A stretch of DNA of 64,000 nucleotides, taken from contig NC_053137.1 of the NCBI RefSeq assembly GCF_016808335.1, positions 11,582,506 to 11,646,505 on the forward strand, written 5' to 3'. This document shows, one piece after another, positions 45,023 to 56,762 of the stretch (position 1 is its first letter; each line of letters starts with the position of its first letter). The DNA comes from Panicum virgatum (taxonomy: Eukaryota; Streptophyta; Magnoliopsida; Poales; Poaceae). The notes beneath the pieces are model-generated. The model did not search any database. It was not told the DNA's origin and saw only the letters and a list, made by a program, of their open reading frames with translations. The translations under genes and the position numbers were made by a program.

Positions 45023-48000
45023 ATGGCCGGGCCGTCCGGCGCCTCCTCCTCGCGCGGCGGCGTCGGGGTCGACCGGTTCTACAGCCCGCCCCACGTGCGC
45101 CGCCAGCAGCAGCAGGAGGAGCAGCTCCAGCGGCTCAAGGGCCAGCGCCCCTCGTCCCCCGCGGCGGTGGCGCTCACGCCCAGGGCCTCCAGGCAGAAGC
45201 CGCCGCCGGCTGGGGCCGCGGAGCCGGCCGCCCCGCCTCCAAAGGAGGCCGAGAGGCGGCCCGACGCGCCCTCCAAGCCGTCCGCGAAGGCGGCGGCCGA
45301 TGCGGCCGTGGCCCCGCCGCCGGCGCCGCCGCCGCCGACGGATGAGGCAGGTAATCTCGAGGGGTTCCTCAGCTCCACCACGCCGTCCGTGCCCGTGCAG
45401 TACTTGCCCAAGGTCAGCCTCGTCAGAATTTTCATCCCCCCATCCCTTTGTGCAATAGTTGCCTTCCTGCCTTTTGCTCCTGCCGATTGGTGTGCCTGAT
45501 GCTTCCGATGACTGTGCTGCGAGATGTTTCTGGCACGAACATGCAGTGGTACTGCTGCAGCTTGTTAGATTTGGTTCGTGTTGCTGTTTCGATTGGGGAA
45601 AGTTGAGACCCGTGCGTGTGAAGGGACTCTGCTTTTCTCTCGTGCCAAGTTACGTCTGCAATGAATTTCACTTCCACTTGGTGAAATAGTTGCGTACTTG
45701 CTTTTGCTGTCACCAACTCTCACCGATTGATGTGCGCGCAATATGCTTGTTTTGACTGTGCGGAGAGATGCTTCTGGGCTTCTGGCACGAAAATGCAACA
45801 TAAAACAGACTGTTGAATTATTTGCCTGATGATCAGGTGGTATATGTATATATGGTTCTTGTTTTTCTTTTGTGGATGTGGAAAGTTTGGGACCCATAGC
45901 TGTGGCGTAATTTCATCTATCTCTAGCTTAAAGTGGCACTCCTGCCTTTCCAGCTAATTTGACACAATGCATCTGCAGTATCTTCGTGTTGGCATGTTGC
46001 AATTAGAAAAGTAAATATAAGACTACGATTAATCTTTTTTTAAACTACCAGATTGGCAATAAAATGTGATGAAGTGTTGTTGCTGTTCGTAATTAGCTGA
46101 GCAGTTTATTGAGAAATAGAAAGTTTTGCTTGAACAAAGGATCAGAATTTCTACTTAAGTACAGAAACACGACTACTTTTTTAAAGGGGTTGGGATGAGC
46201 TCCCTATGGTGGTCTTTGGTCGTGTGAGTCAGCCAATCCAGGTTATTTTTCAGTAGTAGCCCGATGGGAACAACTTAGTGCCAACAGAATCTAGTCAGTA
46301 TCATTGTTTATGTTCAGGCCAGCAGTCTTGTTTTCAGGAGAGGTACAGTTTCTATTATAATAATAAAACATCTTATGTGAGGACGATTGAAGAATATGTT
46401 CATTTTGTCGTTCAATTTCTGCTATTTGTGTTTGTTTGTGCTAATGGATTATGCATTTATCCAGACAAGCATGAGGGGATGGAGGAATTGTGATGCTACA
46501 AGTCCACCACCATATTTCTGCCTTGGTGATCTCTGGGAGGCTTTCAAGGAGTGGAGCTTTTACGGGGCTGGTGTTCCCCTTGTGTTAAATGGTAGAGAGT
46601 CTGTGGTTCAGTATTATGTTCCATACCTTTCTGCTATACAGCTGTATGCAGACCCTTCAAAGGTTTCAGCGAGGATCAGGTAAGATAGCATTTAAGCTCA
46701 ACCTTCTTCCTTTTCTTTGGCTTTATGTTGCTTATTTTGCCAGTTGTCAAATTTCTGTTCTTCAATGATTTCGCTGATATAAATGCAAAATAGAAGTAAA
46801 AAATATCATGGTTCCTGAGTCCTTGTAATTGTTCTGCAAACTCTGAAGATTCATATGCATTGTGCTGTTACCTTTCAGACCACCTTGACTGCCAAATCAT
46901 TCCCATCCAAAAGCTCTGCTCATAAACCTTGAATGCTTCATCTTTTTTTGTGGGTATATGTTAAAATTGGAGGGTCAATGAAACATATTTGTTTATATAT
47001 GTTCATCTTTCATCTATTAAAATTTTCGAATAATACTCCAAAACAAAGTCTTTGTAGTAGATTATTTATGAGCTTATTGAATTTGAAACGGATCCTAAAT
47101 GGAGGCATGGTTTATACTAAACTCTACAGGATAAGCGATTTAGTTTTCTTTGTGATGGAGTCTAGAAATTCCTGTTGATAAATGATATTAACTATTTTTT
47201 ATTTATATGATTAACTGATATTGATGTTATCAATATAAATAAAGATGCATCGTGTCTATTGAGCATTGAAGCTTATCTCATACTTGAGGTTGTAGCTATT
47301 TGAGTTAGAAACTATGAGTTGAGTGTTTCCCCAGTTCGTTTCCTAAGGTATTTTGTTGTTTGTTTGTGTAGTCTATTTGTTTGTTGTTCATTTGTGTAGT
47401 CTATTTGTTTGTTGTTCGTTTGTGTGTTCTATTTTTTGACTGCTTGGAGAAAGCCATTAATTTGGTTTAATCACTAATGGAAATTGGGGTGCTGAGATTC
47501 TACTCATGGATTCACTTCATGTATGTATCTGTGAATAATCTTCTTGTATTGAGGAGTTACTTCTTAGCTTTATTCTGTAATGGTTGATTGGTTTGTTGGT
47601 CAAGTTTTTGTTTAACCTTACTGATCTTGCCATGCTCGCCTTGGTCATCCAAACTGATTCTTGGACTTGTCAAGTTTTTCTGATCTTGTCACGTTTAGCT
47701 TGGTCATCCAACATGATTTGTGGACTGATGATTGCCATAGCAATGCAATGGGAACAAGCTCCTCCTCCCCCTCTGCCGCTCCTCCCAGTCAAAAACACTT
47801 GTGAATACTTTAACTGTGCCAGTAGCTATTATATTTCATGTTGGCATTGGGTGCCTTATTTATTTTCATTTTCCTCGCAACAAGTGTTAATAGAACATAT
47901 TAGAATAAAAGGTATTCACACCATTTCAGATGTCAAGATAGATGTCCTGAGGCCCTCATCTTATTAGTTTGCTGGGAAGAAAATGGAGTTATCAAAACTA

Positions 48001-49703
48001 CTATATGATATATTAATCACCAATGCCAGTTTAAAACTTATCATGTTCATGTTGTTGAAAGTTTGGGGATAGAAACTTACTCCATATAAGTTAATTTGAG
48101 TGCTCATATGATTGGAGCTTAGAGCAGAAAAGGGGGTATACATATATGAGTTAGTCCTTTTGCTTGGTTTTCATATTCCCTAACGATGAAAATACACCTT
48201 TTCTAGTATTTTTGAGAAATAGTTCCTTCTTCCTATATATGTGGTGTAGCAGTGTATTTTCTCTAGAATTCACGCTACAAATCATTATATTTACAAGTCT
48301 TTTAGCTGTGCAATATTAGCTGCTTTGGAACATTATTCCACATAAGGAAATAAAAATAAGCAAACAAAAGAAATCACAACTTTTCAAAATGGCATCTTTG
48401 CTGTCCTTTTGGCTTCTGCGAATTTCTAGTTCATAACATTCTCTTAGTTAATTTTCTCGCTTACTTAAGGCATCCTTGGGAGGAAAGTGACGGGGAATCT
48501 ATGGATACTAGCAGCGAAGGCAGCAGTGAAACTGATGTTGACCGGTTAAGAGGTTCTCTGGAAGCATCATGTCGATTGGAGGGTGGTTTCCAAAGGGATG
48601 ATGCTGAAATGCACTCACCGTCCACTCGTCCCATATTTGAGTATCTCGAGACAGATCCACCATTTGGTAGAGAGCCTTTAACAGATAAGGCAAGTCTTCT
48701 TTTTCATATGTGAAATGAAAGTCAACTATGCATATCATATATATTCCTGTTTGTTGATGGTTTACTTTAAAAATATCACTTCAGGTATCAATTCTTGCAA
48801 GTAAATTTCCAGATTTGAAGACGTTCAGAAGTTGCGATCTGCTGCCAACCAGCTGGATGTCTGTTGCATGGTATGTCTGTAATGATCCCGATTCTCTCGT
48901 CATTTCACTGATGTTCATAGCTTTTTTTTTTTTGAGATTTTCATTTCTCGTAGGGTATCTAAATAATTATTTCTCATCTCTGTCTCTATACACTGTTCAT
49001 TGCGCTAACAGTAGTTTCATGAGATTTAGTTCCACAGTTGCAGTTTTAATCTTATTCTATTTATCACCAATGCTGAAGTCCTATGAAAGTTTACCATCCT
49101 TGCTATAACCGGAATTGTCATACTTGCTGTGCTGGCTCAAACAGAGAATGCATTTCACGACAACATAAACAAAGGATCGCTTGCAAAATTTGAGTTAAAG
49201 TACTTTCTGTAGAAGAGCAATACTTTAACTAAGTGTTGCTATGAATCTACATATTGGTTTCATCCTGGGGCATACAATTGCAGGTACCCCATATACAGAA
49301 TCCCTACTGGACCAACACTCAAGGATCTAGATGCATGTTTCTTGACATTTCATTACTTATCAACACCTTCCAAGGGTAAGTACTGTCTTTATAGCTCTTG
49401 TCTTTATCATGTTGTTGAATAAATAGATACTTTTTTTTTGCAGATACTGATCCCAGGACACCAGCATGCCCCAGTTTCGGAGGGCTTAACCACTGTATGA
49501 ACGCAGCTGGTAAGCTAACATTGCCTGTCTTCGGACTAGCATCCTACAAACTGCGGAGCTCTGTTTGGTCATCGAGTAGGCCCGAGGAGCAGCAGCATGC
49601 AGCCTCCCTAATGCAGGCGGCAGATGACTGGCTTCGCCATCGCCAAGTGTATCATCCAGACTTTCGGTTCTTTCTCACCCATTACAATACAGCATTGAGA
49701 TGA
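45023..49703 (+). CDS. DUF789 family protein, copy A (6 exons, 420 aa)
   Basis: Exons 45023-45412, 46465-46679, 48470-48689, 48785-48870, 49284-49375 and 49444-49703; the phases join into 1263 nt ending in TGA. Residues 1-130 are low-complexity Ala/Pro/Gln-rich. The DUF789 domain follows: [19 protein letters not shown] and [14 protein letters not shown] (exon 2), an acidic Ser-rich linker and [17 protein letters not shown] (exon 3), [10 protein letters not shown] (exon 4), [23 protein letters not shown] (exon 5), and a C-terminal [14 protein letters not shown]...[12 protein letters not shown] block (exon 6). DUF789 proteins are plant-specific and of unknown molecular function. Intron 3 starts with GC instead of GT (aag/gcaagt). 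Complete, no lesions. A second copy begins at 60049. Confidence 0.93.
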
Positions 49704-51640
49704 CAAGAGATGGCTTGCTCACGCTGTAAATTGTTTTTAGTATTTTCTGTTGTTGGCTGAGCCGGGCTACCTGTAACACTATGTTGTAACGTAGCGCTTA
49801 CATCTCTGAACTTTTTTTTGATATGGTTCAGTAGTTCAACGCCAGACAGCTAATTTGTAACGTCTCCAATAATTCCTTTGCTGTAGGTAAACTTTTGAGT
49901 GGAGTAAACAACATAATGGAGACTTGTAAAACAGAAACTGGTGGTTATAAAATTTAAATTTATAGAATTGAGAACAATTATCTTATCATCGTGTTTCATC
50001 TCGAGTTCTACATTTTTCATCTAAGCTGGAGTTGTTGGGGATTTGACCGATGATTATTTTGTGTTCCTCAAAAAATGGTCTCCGTGACTTGGCAAAATCT
50101 AGCAAAAAACTTTGATGTCTTTCACGGTTTTCTGTATTTGTGTCATTTCCCTTCCCTCCGATCGTGGGAGACTCAGTTTGACTGATGTCACACAGAGAAA
50201 ATGGAGTAGGTTTACATTTGTATAATTATTCTAGCAAGATGTTACTAGATGTACATAGAAGTCGACACCTGGCATCTTTGAAGTATTTGTAATTTTGTGA
50301 GAGTTACAGGTTTATGATACCAAGTGTCAATTCTACAGTTCCATCTTCCTTCTGCGAAAACAGTTTGTGTTATACGCCAAAATAGTTTTAGTTCTATGAT
50401 GCACGCCAAAATAGTATAGGCCACTTTTGTTTGAAAAACATCACATAGTAGACTCGGGTTGTTAAATTTTTGCTGGAAATGATAAGGTAAACATTTTACT
50501 CTTTTGTTTCTATATGGCACACTACAAACTAGTGGAAAGTTTTGTGGCACGCTGCCTTGAGAAGAATCTAAATAAACTAAGTTTTGTGCCACAATTGTGC
50601 TTGAGAAAAATTGGAGTAAATTGTAGTATGCGCTATCTGCCCGTCAAAAAAAAAGGCTACTGCTCATTTATTTAAGATATTTGGATTTGCACAGGCAAAA
50701 AAAATAAACGAAGGAGGAGATAGACCAACCGTCCAACATATAACACATGGACCGAGTGCAAAAAACCTAGTCTAATAGACCCAATTCGTTGGTTTTCTGA
50801 AAAATGGTGGCAATATGCAAAGTGGCACTCAAAAGATCATTTTGGTACTGCTATACATGTCCTGAAAAATGGAAACTGAGCGTAGCAATGTAGCACTCAG
50901 TTGTTTAGGTTGCTTATAAGTAAACCTAATCATCCATAGGGTTGGGTCAAAAGAATTCACCAGACCGGATTTTTCGACCTGAGCTTGACCCGATATGTGG
51001 TTGGGTTGGGTAAAATCTGATTTTGTTTTTATATATAATTTTCAAGACGGGTTGTACCTGATTTTTTCAAGTTTCAGGTCAACAATGTTGGCCCCTACCA
51101 AGCCCATACATTCGTTGGATCGGGTCAAGTTTTTTCGGACGGATCGGATTCGTCGAGTCGGGCAGCCCATGATTAGATATACTCATAAGATCAGCTCCAG
51201 TGTAGCGTCGAACATTGTCAGAGATGAAAAGCAAACATAAGAAACGCTCGATCCCTCGGTGTCAAAAACTGGTAGGACCCATGTACAGAGTTCCATCCCT
51301 CTCTCGCTTGCATGGGCGGGTGGCTAGAGGCAACAGCCATGTGCATGAAATAGTATTATTTAATTTGCCTCGGTTCGACGTTTCAGCAAATGCCGATTTC
51401 TCTTCTAACAGCCATGGTTCAACGCTTCTAGTGTTCACGATTCGATTCACACTTTCTACGATTTGTTTTCCTGCAACACTTGAGCTGGCCTAACGAATTT
51501 GATCCAGGTTCAAGTATATTTATCTCAACACAAGTGCTTGCATAGCGACTAATTTTATCATTGATAGTCAGGCTTATGTGGACGTTTGCTTGCATAGAGG
51601 TTTAGACTAATTTTTATATGTTTATCATCATTACGACTAA
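49704..51640. other. 3' UTR of DUF789-A and intergenic sequence
   Basis: 49704 to about 49880 is the presumed 3' UTR. The rest is AT-rich without a gene. 50930-51180 has degenerate gggttgggt/gggtcaa words of a kind common in plant repeats. No element ends were delimited. Confidence 0.4.
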
Positions 51641-53319
51641 TTTGATCAAGGCAAAAAGCCTTTCAAAGGAAGGAAGCGAACAGATCGTACATCCGGCTCG
51701 ACCCAACCCACCACAAACGGCCCGCCCGCCCGCCCGCAGCCTTCCTCCACCGCGTCCGAGTTCCAAGTTCCAACACGCCTCGATCCAGATCCGGCCACCT
51801 CCCCGCCCGTCTCCTCCCTCCTGCAGCCGGCGCCCCGCCGCCCCCGCCGTCCACGCCCGCCCGCGCCGGCGCGCGGCGGAGATCCGCCGTCGCCCCCGTC
51901 CCCTGGTAAGCGGACCCTATCCTCCCCTCGACGCGCTGGATCTCCGCTTGCGGCCGCGGGGAAACCTTGGATCCGGGTCGTGCTCCGCGGCGTGGGAGCG
52001 GAAGCTCCGATCTCGCGGCGATGCGCGTTAGGTACTCAGGATTTTGTGCGGGGCTTTCAAGGTTCGACTGGGAACCCCGCGGCCTGTCGTTGAGCCCGGC
52101 CCTGGTTCCGCGCCGTCGTGTGTAGACTGCGGATTGGTGGCTTAGGGTTTGCTTGGGTTTATCAATTTACAATGCGTAGTTACACTGCCAACGGGATTCT
52201 TGCCAGTATGGTCCGTGTGGAAAGGTGATCTGTTTGCTGCACCTAGCCTGGAAATCTTAACCAGCAAAAGAATTGCCATGGGATGTTCAGTCGTTTTTTT
52301 TTTGGTCAGCAACCGCAACTTCTAGATTGAAAATTCATCAGCCAACAGCCCAACAGAACCATGGCTCCCCAAGGGATAATTGGGGACCTACAGCTCTGTT
52401 ACATTGGATCCAGGAGCTGTTATTGCCTCTCATAGACGTGATCCGTAGCAACTCGCAGCTATGTGTTTTGAATCTTGCCGAACAAATAGTGGAGCATGCA
52501 TTTCCTAGGGTTTCGTATCCTCTGCAGTACTAATTTGCCTCTTGTAAACATAGGTAGTGCTAGCTAGTTTGCCAGGCAAATGCTTATGTGGGTCGTTCAA
52601 ATGCCTCACCTTACAAGAAATTCTTTGGATCCAAAGGTATCATGAGTTTCCGTATAACAAAAATGAAAAATCAATGCTCCAAGTTTTCTTTTCCCAATGT
52701 AGGAACTGGTGGAATTTGAAACGAAATGTGGATAGTTCTGAAACTTGAATTTGCTGTTTTGATGTTGTTTGAGTCGTGAATGGAAGATCCTTCTTTCAGC
52801 CCAACCAAGCGATTCTCCTGTGTTTATTATGTTGCCCTTAGTCAAAATGCTCATGAGTAGCCATTTTGTTAGTTCTATATTGTGTTGCGTTCATTGTGGT
52901 GTTCCTTCTTGACATTATGTCAACATAGTGCTTACAGGGCTAGCATATAATGAATTTGTCATGCAGGAACGCTGGTGATTCGTATTGCTACAAGAAGTAT
53001 AAAAACCTCTTTATTTCCATGTTAATTATTTTGAAAGGACCATCCTGTAGATTTAGCATTATACTAGAAATGTTATTGTTTCACTCAAGATTTTATGTTA
53101 ATAGGCCATGGTTTATGAACATTTCTTCTGATATTGTGCATTTCCTGGTTTTTATTGTTATCGACATTGACACCAAACTGCCAATCCTTCATTTCAATTA
53201 ATTAAGGCTTTGTTTGATCATTTTAAATGCTGTTAGGTACCCTTTGTTTCTGAATTCATGTTGATTATTTAATTTAATTGCATATTCTAACAGGCAGCAG
53301 CATAATTCAGCGTGGAAAC
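51641..53319 (+). promoter_or_regulatory. SEC13 5' UTR with leader intron
   Basis: A CT/CCG-rich stretch (51690-51905) ends in a good donor, cctg/gtaagc. The acceptor ttctaacag at 53293 lies 26 nt before the SEC13 ATG. This predicts a 1388-bp intron (51906-53293) in the 5' UTR, a layout common in plant housekeeping genes and often expression-enhancing. Transcription start not determined. Confidence 0.6.
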
Positions 53320-54225
53320 ATGGCGTCAAAGAAAGTAGAGTTGGATCACAAGGATATGGTCCACGACTCTGCTATTGATTACTACGGCAAGCGCCTTGCT
53401 ACTGCTTCCTCAGACTCTACTGTGAAGATCATCGACATTGGTGCTGCAACTGCCCCATCCCAGGTTCTTGCAATGCTTAGTGGCCACTATGGTCCTGTGT
53501 GGCGTGTTGCATGGGCCCATCCAAAGTATGGTACAGTCCTTGCATCCTGCGGCTATGATGGCCGTGTCATTGTTTGGAAGGAGGATGCTCGAGGCAATTG
53601 GTCTCAAGTCCATGTGTTTACGGACCACAAGTCGTCTGTCAACTCCATTGCTTGGGCTCCATATGAGGTTGGCCTTTGCCTTGCCTGTGCGTCTTCTGAT
53701 GGAAGAATATCTATCTTGACTATGCGAGCTGATGGGGGTTGGGATACTTCAACCATTGAGCGAGCACACCCTGTTGGCGCGACTGCCATCTCTTGGGCTC
53801 CAGCAACTGCACTTGGTTCACTGGCTGGCTCAGGGGAGCTTGTTTATAAGCTTGTCTCTGGAGGGTTTGACTCTGTTGTTAAAGTCTGGGGATTTGTCAA
53901 TGGTAGCTGGAAGCTGGAGAGTGCTCTTATCTCTGACATGCATACCGATTGTATTCGGGATGTCGCATGGGCGCCAGTTTTGGGCTTGGCCAAGTCGACC
54001 ATTGCCAGCGGGTCCCAAGACGGGAAGGTCGTCATCTGGACCAAGGGGAAAGATGGAGACAAGTGGGAGGGAAAGCTCACGCGGGACTTTGGGTCTCCTG
54101 TCTGGAGGGTATCTTGGTCCTTGACTGGGAACATACTGTCCATAGCTGCTGGTGAAAACAACATTACACTCTGGAAGGAAGGGTCAGATGGTCACTGGGA
54201 GGAGGTGATGAAGGTTGAACCCTAG
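53320..54225 (+). CDS. SEC13: SEC13 homologue, COPII coat and nuclear pore WD40 protein
   Basis: A single coding exon of 301 residues from ATG 53320 (MASKKVELDHKDMVHDS). It has six WD40 blades: around residues 12-45 (SAIDYYGKRLATASSD), 53-93 (GPVWRVAWAHP, DGRVIVW), 100-140 (VNSIAWAPYEVG, SSDGRISI), 150-205 (ATAISWAP, GGFDSVVKVWG), 215-260 (IRDVAWAPVLG, SQDGKVVIW) and 268-296 (PVWRVSWSLTGNILSIAAG, ITLW). SEC13 pairs with SEC31 in the outer cage of COPII vesicles leaving the ER, and also belongs to the Y complex of the nuclear pore. Length and blade order match the family, and there are no lesions. The upstream TTG-started extension was rejected because it crosses the predicted acceptor. Confidence 0.96.
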   Translation: MASKKVELDHKDMVHDSAIDYYGKRLATASSDSTVKIIDIGAATAPSQVLAMLSGHYGPVWRVAWAHPKYGTVLASCGYDGRVIVWKEDARGNWSQVHVFTDHKSSVNSIAWAPYEVGLCLACASSDGRISILTMRADGGWDTSTIERAHPVGATAISWAPATALGSLAGSGELVYKLVSGGFDSVVKVWGFVNGSWKLESALISDMHTDCIRDVAWAPVLGLAKSTIASGSQDGKVVIWTKGKDGDKWEGKLTRDFGSPVWRVSWSLTGNILSIAAGENNITLWKEGSDGHWEEVMKVEP

Positions 54226-55534
54226 GCTGTGTGACATTTTCAAGTCTCTTGCAGATCCATGTTTCGACAGAGATGAGTTTGCCTTTGTGTTTTACTAGCT
54301 CGTCGATAAACACTATATTCACATATTTTTAGTACTTTGTCATCAGCAATTATACTGTTCGATGGATGGGGTGAGCATTAGAATGCCACTTTCTGATTGG
54401 TGAACCTGCTTAGTTCTGTATATCTTGGTTCCGTATATCGTCGACTTTGTTTTTGCTATGGGTGAAACATCACAGCTGCTACCAGCTTGCAAGTAATGTT
54501 ATAAGCAGGGTAGCATTCTTTGATGTTCTTCGTGCTGTGGTTCTGTACATTGTATGAATTTGAGTGTCGTGCCTATCAGGATCATAGCTCCCTGTCTAGC
54601 CTGGACAAGCTGGAGGCCAAAGGGTGCTCTGGTCTGCTGTGGCGATGCTCACAAGATAATGTGACGTCTTGCAGCTCGACAGTGCAACGCTCAAGACGAT
54701 GATGACTTGTGTTAGCAAACGCGTTTCCTCAGTCAAACAGCAAGAAACTGCACCACCAAGCCATTCTTCGTCTCATCAACTGGCAAACGTACGGCTTTCA
54801 GGTGCATACCTGTGAACCAAAATATCATCAGCTAAGCCATGCTTCGCGATTCAATTATGTAAAAGTGATGTCCCAAATAACTCATTTTTTTAATCTAAAA
54901 CTAACTCAAACATGTTGCCAACTTGTACCTAATAAAAGAACATGTTTACTTGTACTCCTATACTCTTCACTTCAATTCTTGATATGCTAGATCTAGGGGT
55001 GGTAATGGGCTATGGTCCTAACAAGGCTTTTTAATTATTTAGTTCAAAATTGTATAAGATTAGAGATCGCCTCTTAGATTTTCTAGTTCAAAATCCTACG
55101 CCCTTTACCACTTCTAGCTAGATCCGAGGAAATTTTTTTGGTATGCTATCACGTTTTTGCTGTATCTCAAAGGCAACTGAACATCTAATGGTTGTTTGAC
55201 AAGCTCTCTATTATTTATTTACAAGCATATGTATCTAATGCATCAGTTAGTGTTTTAAAAGTACAAAGAACTTTGTTTTGAAAAAAATAGAAAGAACTAA
55301 GTATTCCATAGGTTTAGGGACTCAATGGCGACCACTTCCTCCTCCGTGGATGATTTTTTTTTTACCGCAAGGTGAAACGCACAGTTTTTTTTTACCGCAG
55401 GGTGAAACGCACAGACAGCCCGCCGTACTGTTGGGCTGAAGGTCCATTAGTTGATGCAGTCTTCCGGCGGTGGGCGCCACGCACCAACAGCCTACCGTAC
55501 TGTTGGGCTGACAGTCGCACAGTCCATTTAACAC
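54226..55534. other. SEC13 3' flank and intergenic sequence
   Basis: Presumed SEC13 3' UTR first, then AT-rich text. At 55348-55407 a unit of about 29 bp (T-run plus taccgca(a/g)ggtgaaacgc) is tandemly duplicated, and at about 55413 and 55488 the phrase ccgtactgttgggctga is repeated. Confidence 0.45.
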
Positions 55535-55757
55535 CCTGTTCGCTGGGCTGGAATGCCTGTTCGCTGGGCTGGAATGGCTAGTTGTGGCTGATTTATGTGA
55601 GAGAGAAATATTGTAGTGTCAGTGGTACGGTAGTAGCTGGTTATTGTAGCAAATGGTTATTGTAAAGTTTCAAATATCGAGAATCTTACTATATGTGGCG
55701 GTACTGTAGCAATAGTGATACTGTAGTGCTAATCTGGCTTGACAAACCAAACGAACA
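55535..55757. mobile_element. hAT-like MITE
   Basis: The left end cctgttcgctgggctgg and the right end (reversed) cttgttcgtttggtttg are an imperfect inverted repeat of the common grass hAT-MITE type, with ctgtagc words inside. The left 21 bp are tandemly duplicated. No clean 8-bp duplication was found. Confidence 0.5.
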
Positions 55758-56027
55758 AGTGTAAATATAGTTGGTGTAATTTTACCATGATGGTTTTTTT
55801 TAGGAACAATTTTACAGTGATGGTTTGTGGAATTGTTATATTTTGTGTTAATAAGATTTCCACGGGGAAAAACACTTGGTAAATTCTTTTCTGAATTACA
55901 CGGAGCATCCAATGTCTTTCCTATTCCACCCTATACAAAATGTGGATAAAATCGCACCCACCACGTACACAATTTGCCTAGGAGACCCCGGTGAATTTTG
56001 CAAGCGGCAGTACACGCATCAATTCGC
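55758..56027. other. Short intergenic spacer, nothing recognised
   Basis: AT-rich, between two MITEs, with no coding signal. Confidence 0.5.
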
Positions 56028-56030
56028 TTA

Positions 56031-56288
56031 GGCCCTATTTAGTCCCAAAATTTTTCATACAGTACTATGTCACATCGAATCTTTCGACATATGCATGAAA
56101 TATTAAATATAGTTAAAAAAATAATTAATTACACAGTCTAACTGATTAACACGAGATACAGTCTAATTGATTAACACGAGTTGAATCTTTTAAGCCTAAT
56201 TAGTTCATGATTGGACATTATTTATCAACTAACAACGAAACGTGTTCCATTAACTTTTCGCCAAACTTTTTTGCAAACTAAACGGGCC
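56031..56288. mobile_element. Tourist-like MITE (TTA target duplication), copy 3
   Basis: Starts ggccctatttagtccc and ends ctaaacgggcc. TTA flanks both sides (56028-56030 and 56289-56291). Inside, a unit of about 26 bp (acagtcta(a/t)ctgattaacac-type) is duplicated in tandem at 56132-56184. It lies in the 3' flank of the wall-protein gene. Confidence 0.88.
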
Positions 56289-56357
56289 TTACACTGTTAC
56301 TGTTACACATAAACGACGGCGGCGGCGGCGGGGAACCGAACCGACACCAGCTAGCGC

Positions 56358-56762
56358 CTAGCGCCGCGCAAGGGCCACAGCGGCGGCGGCGCAGAGGAGC
56401 GGCAGCCGGAGCGCCGGCGCCGACTGGGAGGACGCGGACAGGAACGCGTACTGCCGCCCCTGCCCCTGCTGCCCGCCCCCCGGCGCGCGGGTCGTCGTCG
56501 GGGCCCCCGGCGGCGGCTTCTCGCAGTTGCACGGCGGGGCGCCCCCGTTCGGCGCCCCCGTCGCGGGCGGGGAGGGGTAGGCGGAGCCGGCCCCGGCGCC
56601 CGGGGGCGTGGACGGCGGCGGCGGGGAGTAGTAGTAGAACTGCTTCACGAGGGGCTCGCCGTCGTCCGCGGCGGCCAGCGGCGGCGGGGCCAGCAGGAGC
56701 GCGCAGGCCGCCGCCGCGAGGAGGAGGAGGAGGTGGGCGAGAGCGCGCGGCGCGGGCGCCAT
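56358..56762 (-). CDS. Small proline-rich, probably GPI-anchored cell-wall protein
   Basis: 134 residues from ATG 56762 (MAPAPRALAHLLLLL), chosen because it opens a clear signal peptide (hydrophobic 8-28, Ala-rich cleavage region about 28-31). The body has FYYYSPPPPSTPP, an extensin-like SPPPP motif followed by Tyr-rich text, then Pro/Gly/Ala-rich sequence with a single NCEK cysteine pair region (PPCNCEKPPPG). The C-terminus (LRLPLLCAAAAVALARR) is a short hydrophobic tail after small residues (SASSQSA), as for a GPI-anchor signal, though it ends in two Arg. Such hydroxyproline-rich or arabinogalactan-type proteins sit in the wall or outer plasma membrane. The gene is very GC-rich and intronless, so a longer overlapping antisense or alternative frame exists but reads as noise. 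Family assignment is by composition. Confidence 0.72.
   Translation of the reverse strand: MAPAPRALAHLLLLLAAAACALLLAPPPLAAADDGEPLVKQFYYYSPPPPSTPPGAGAGSAYPSPPATGAPNGGAPPCNCEKPPPGAPTTTRAPGGGQQGQGRQYAFLSASSQSAPALRLPLLCAAAAVALARR

Noticed and set aside
55322..55581. Short frames containing duplicated KKLCVSPCG-type peptides
   Set aside because: Produced by a 29-bp tandem duplication with a T-run; no start, no family, not conserved in style with a gene.
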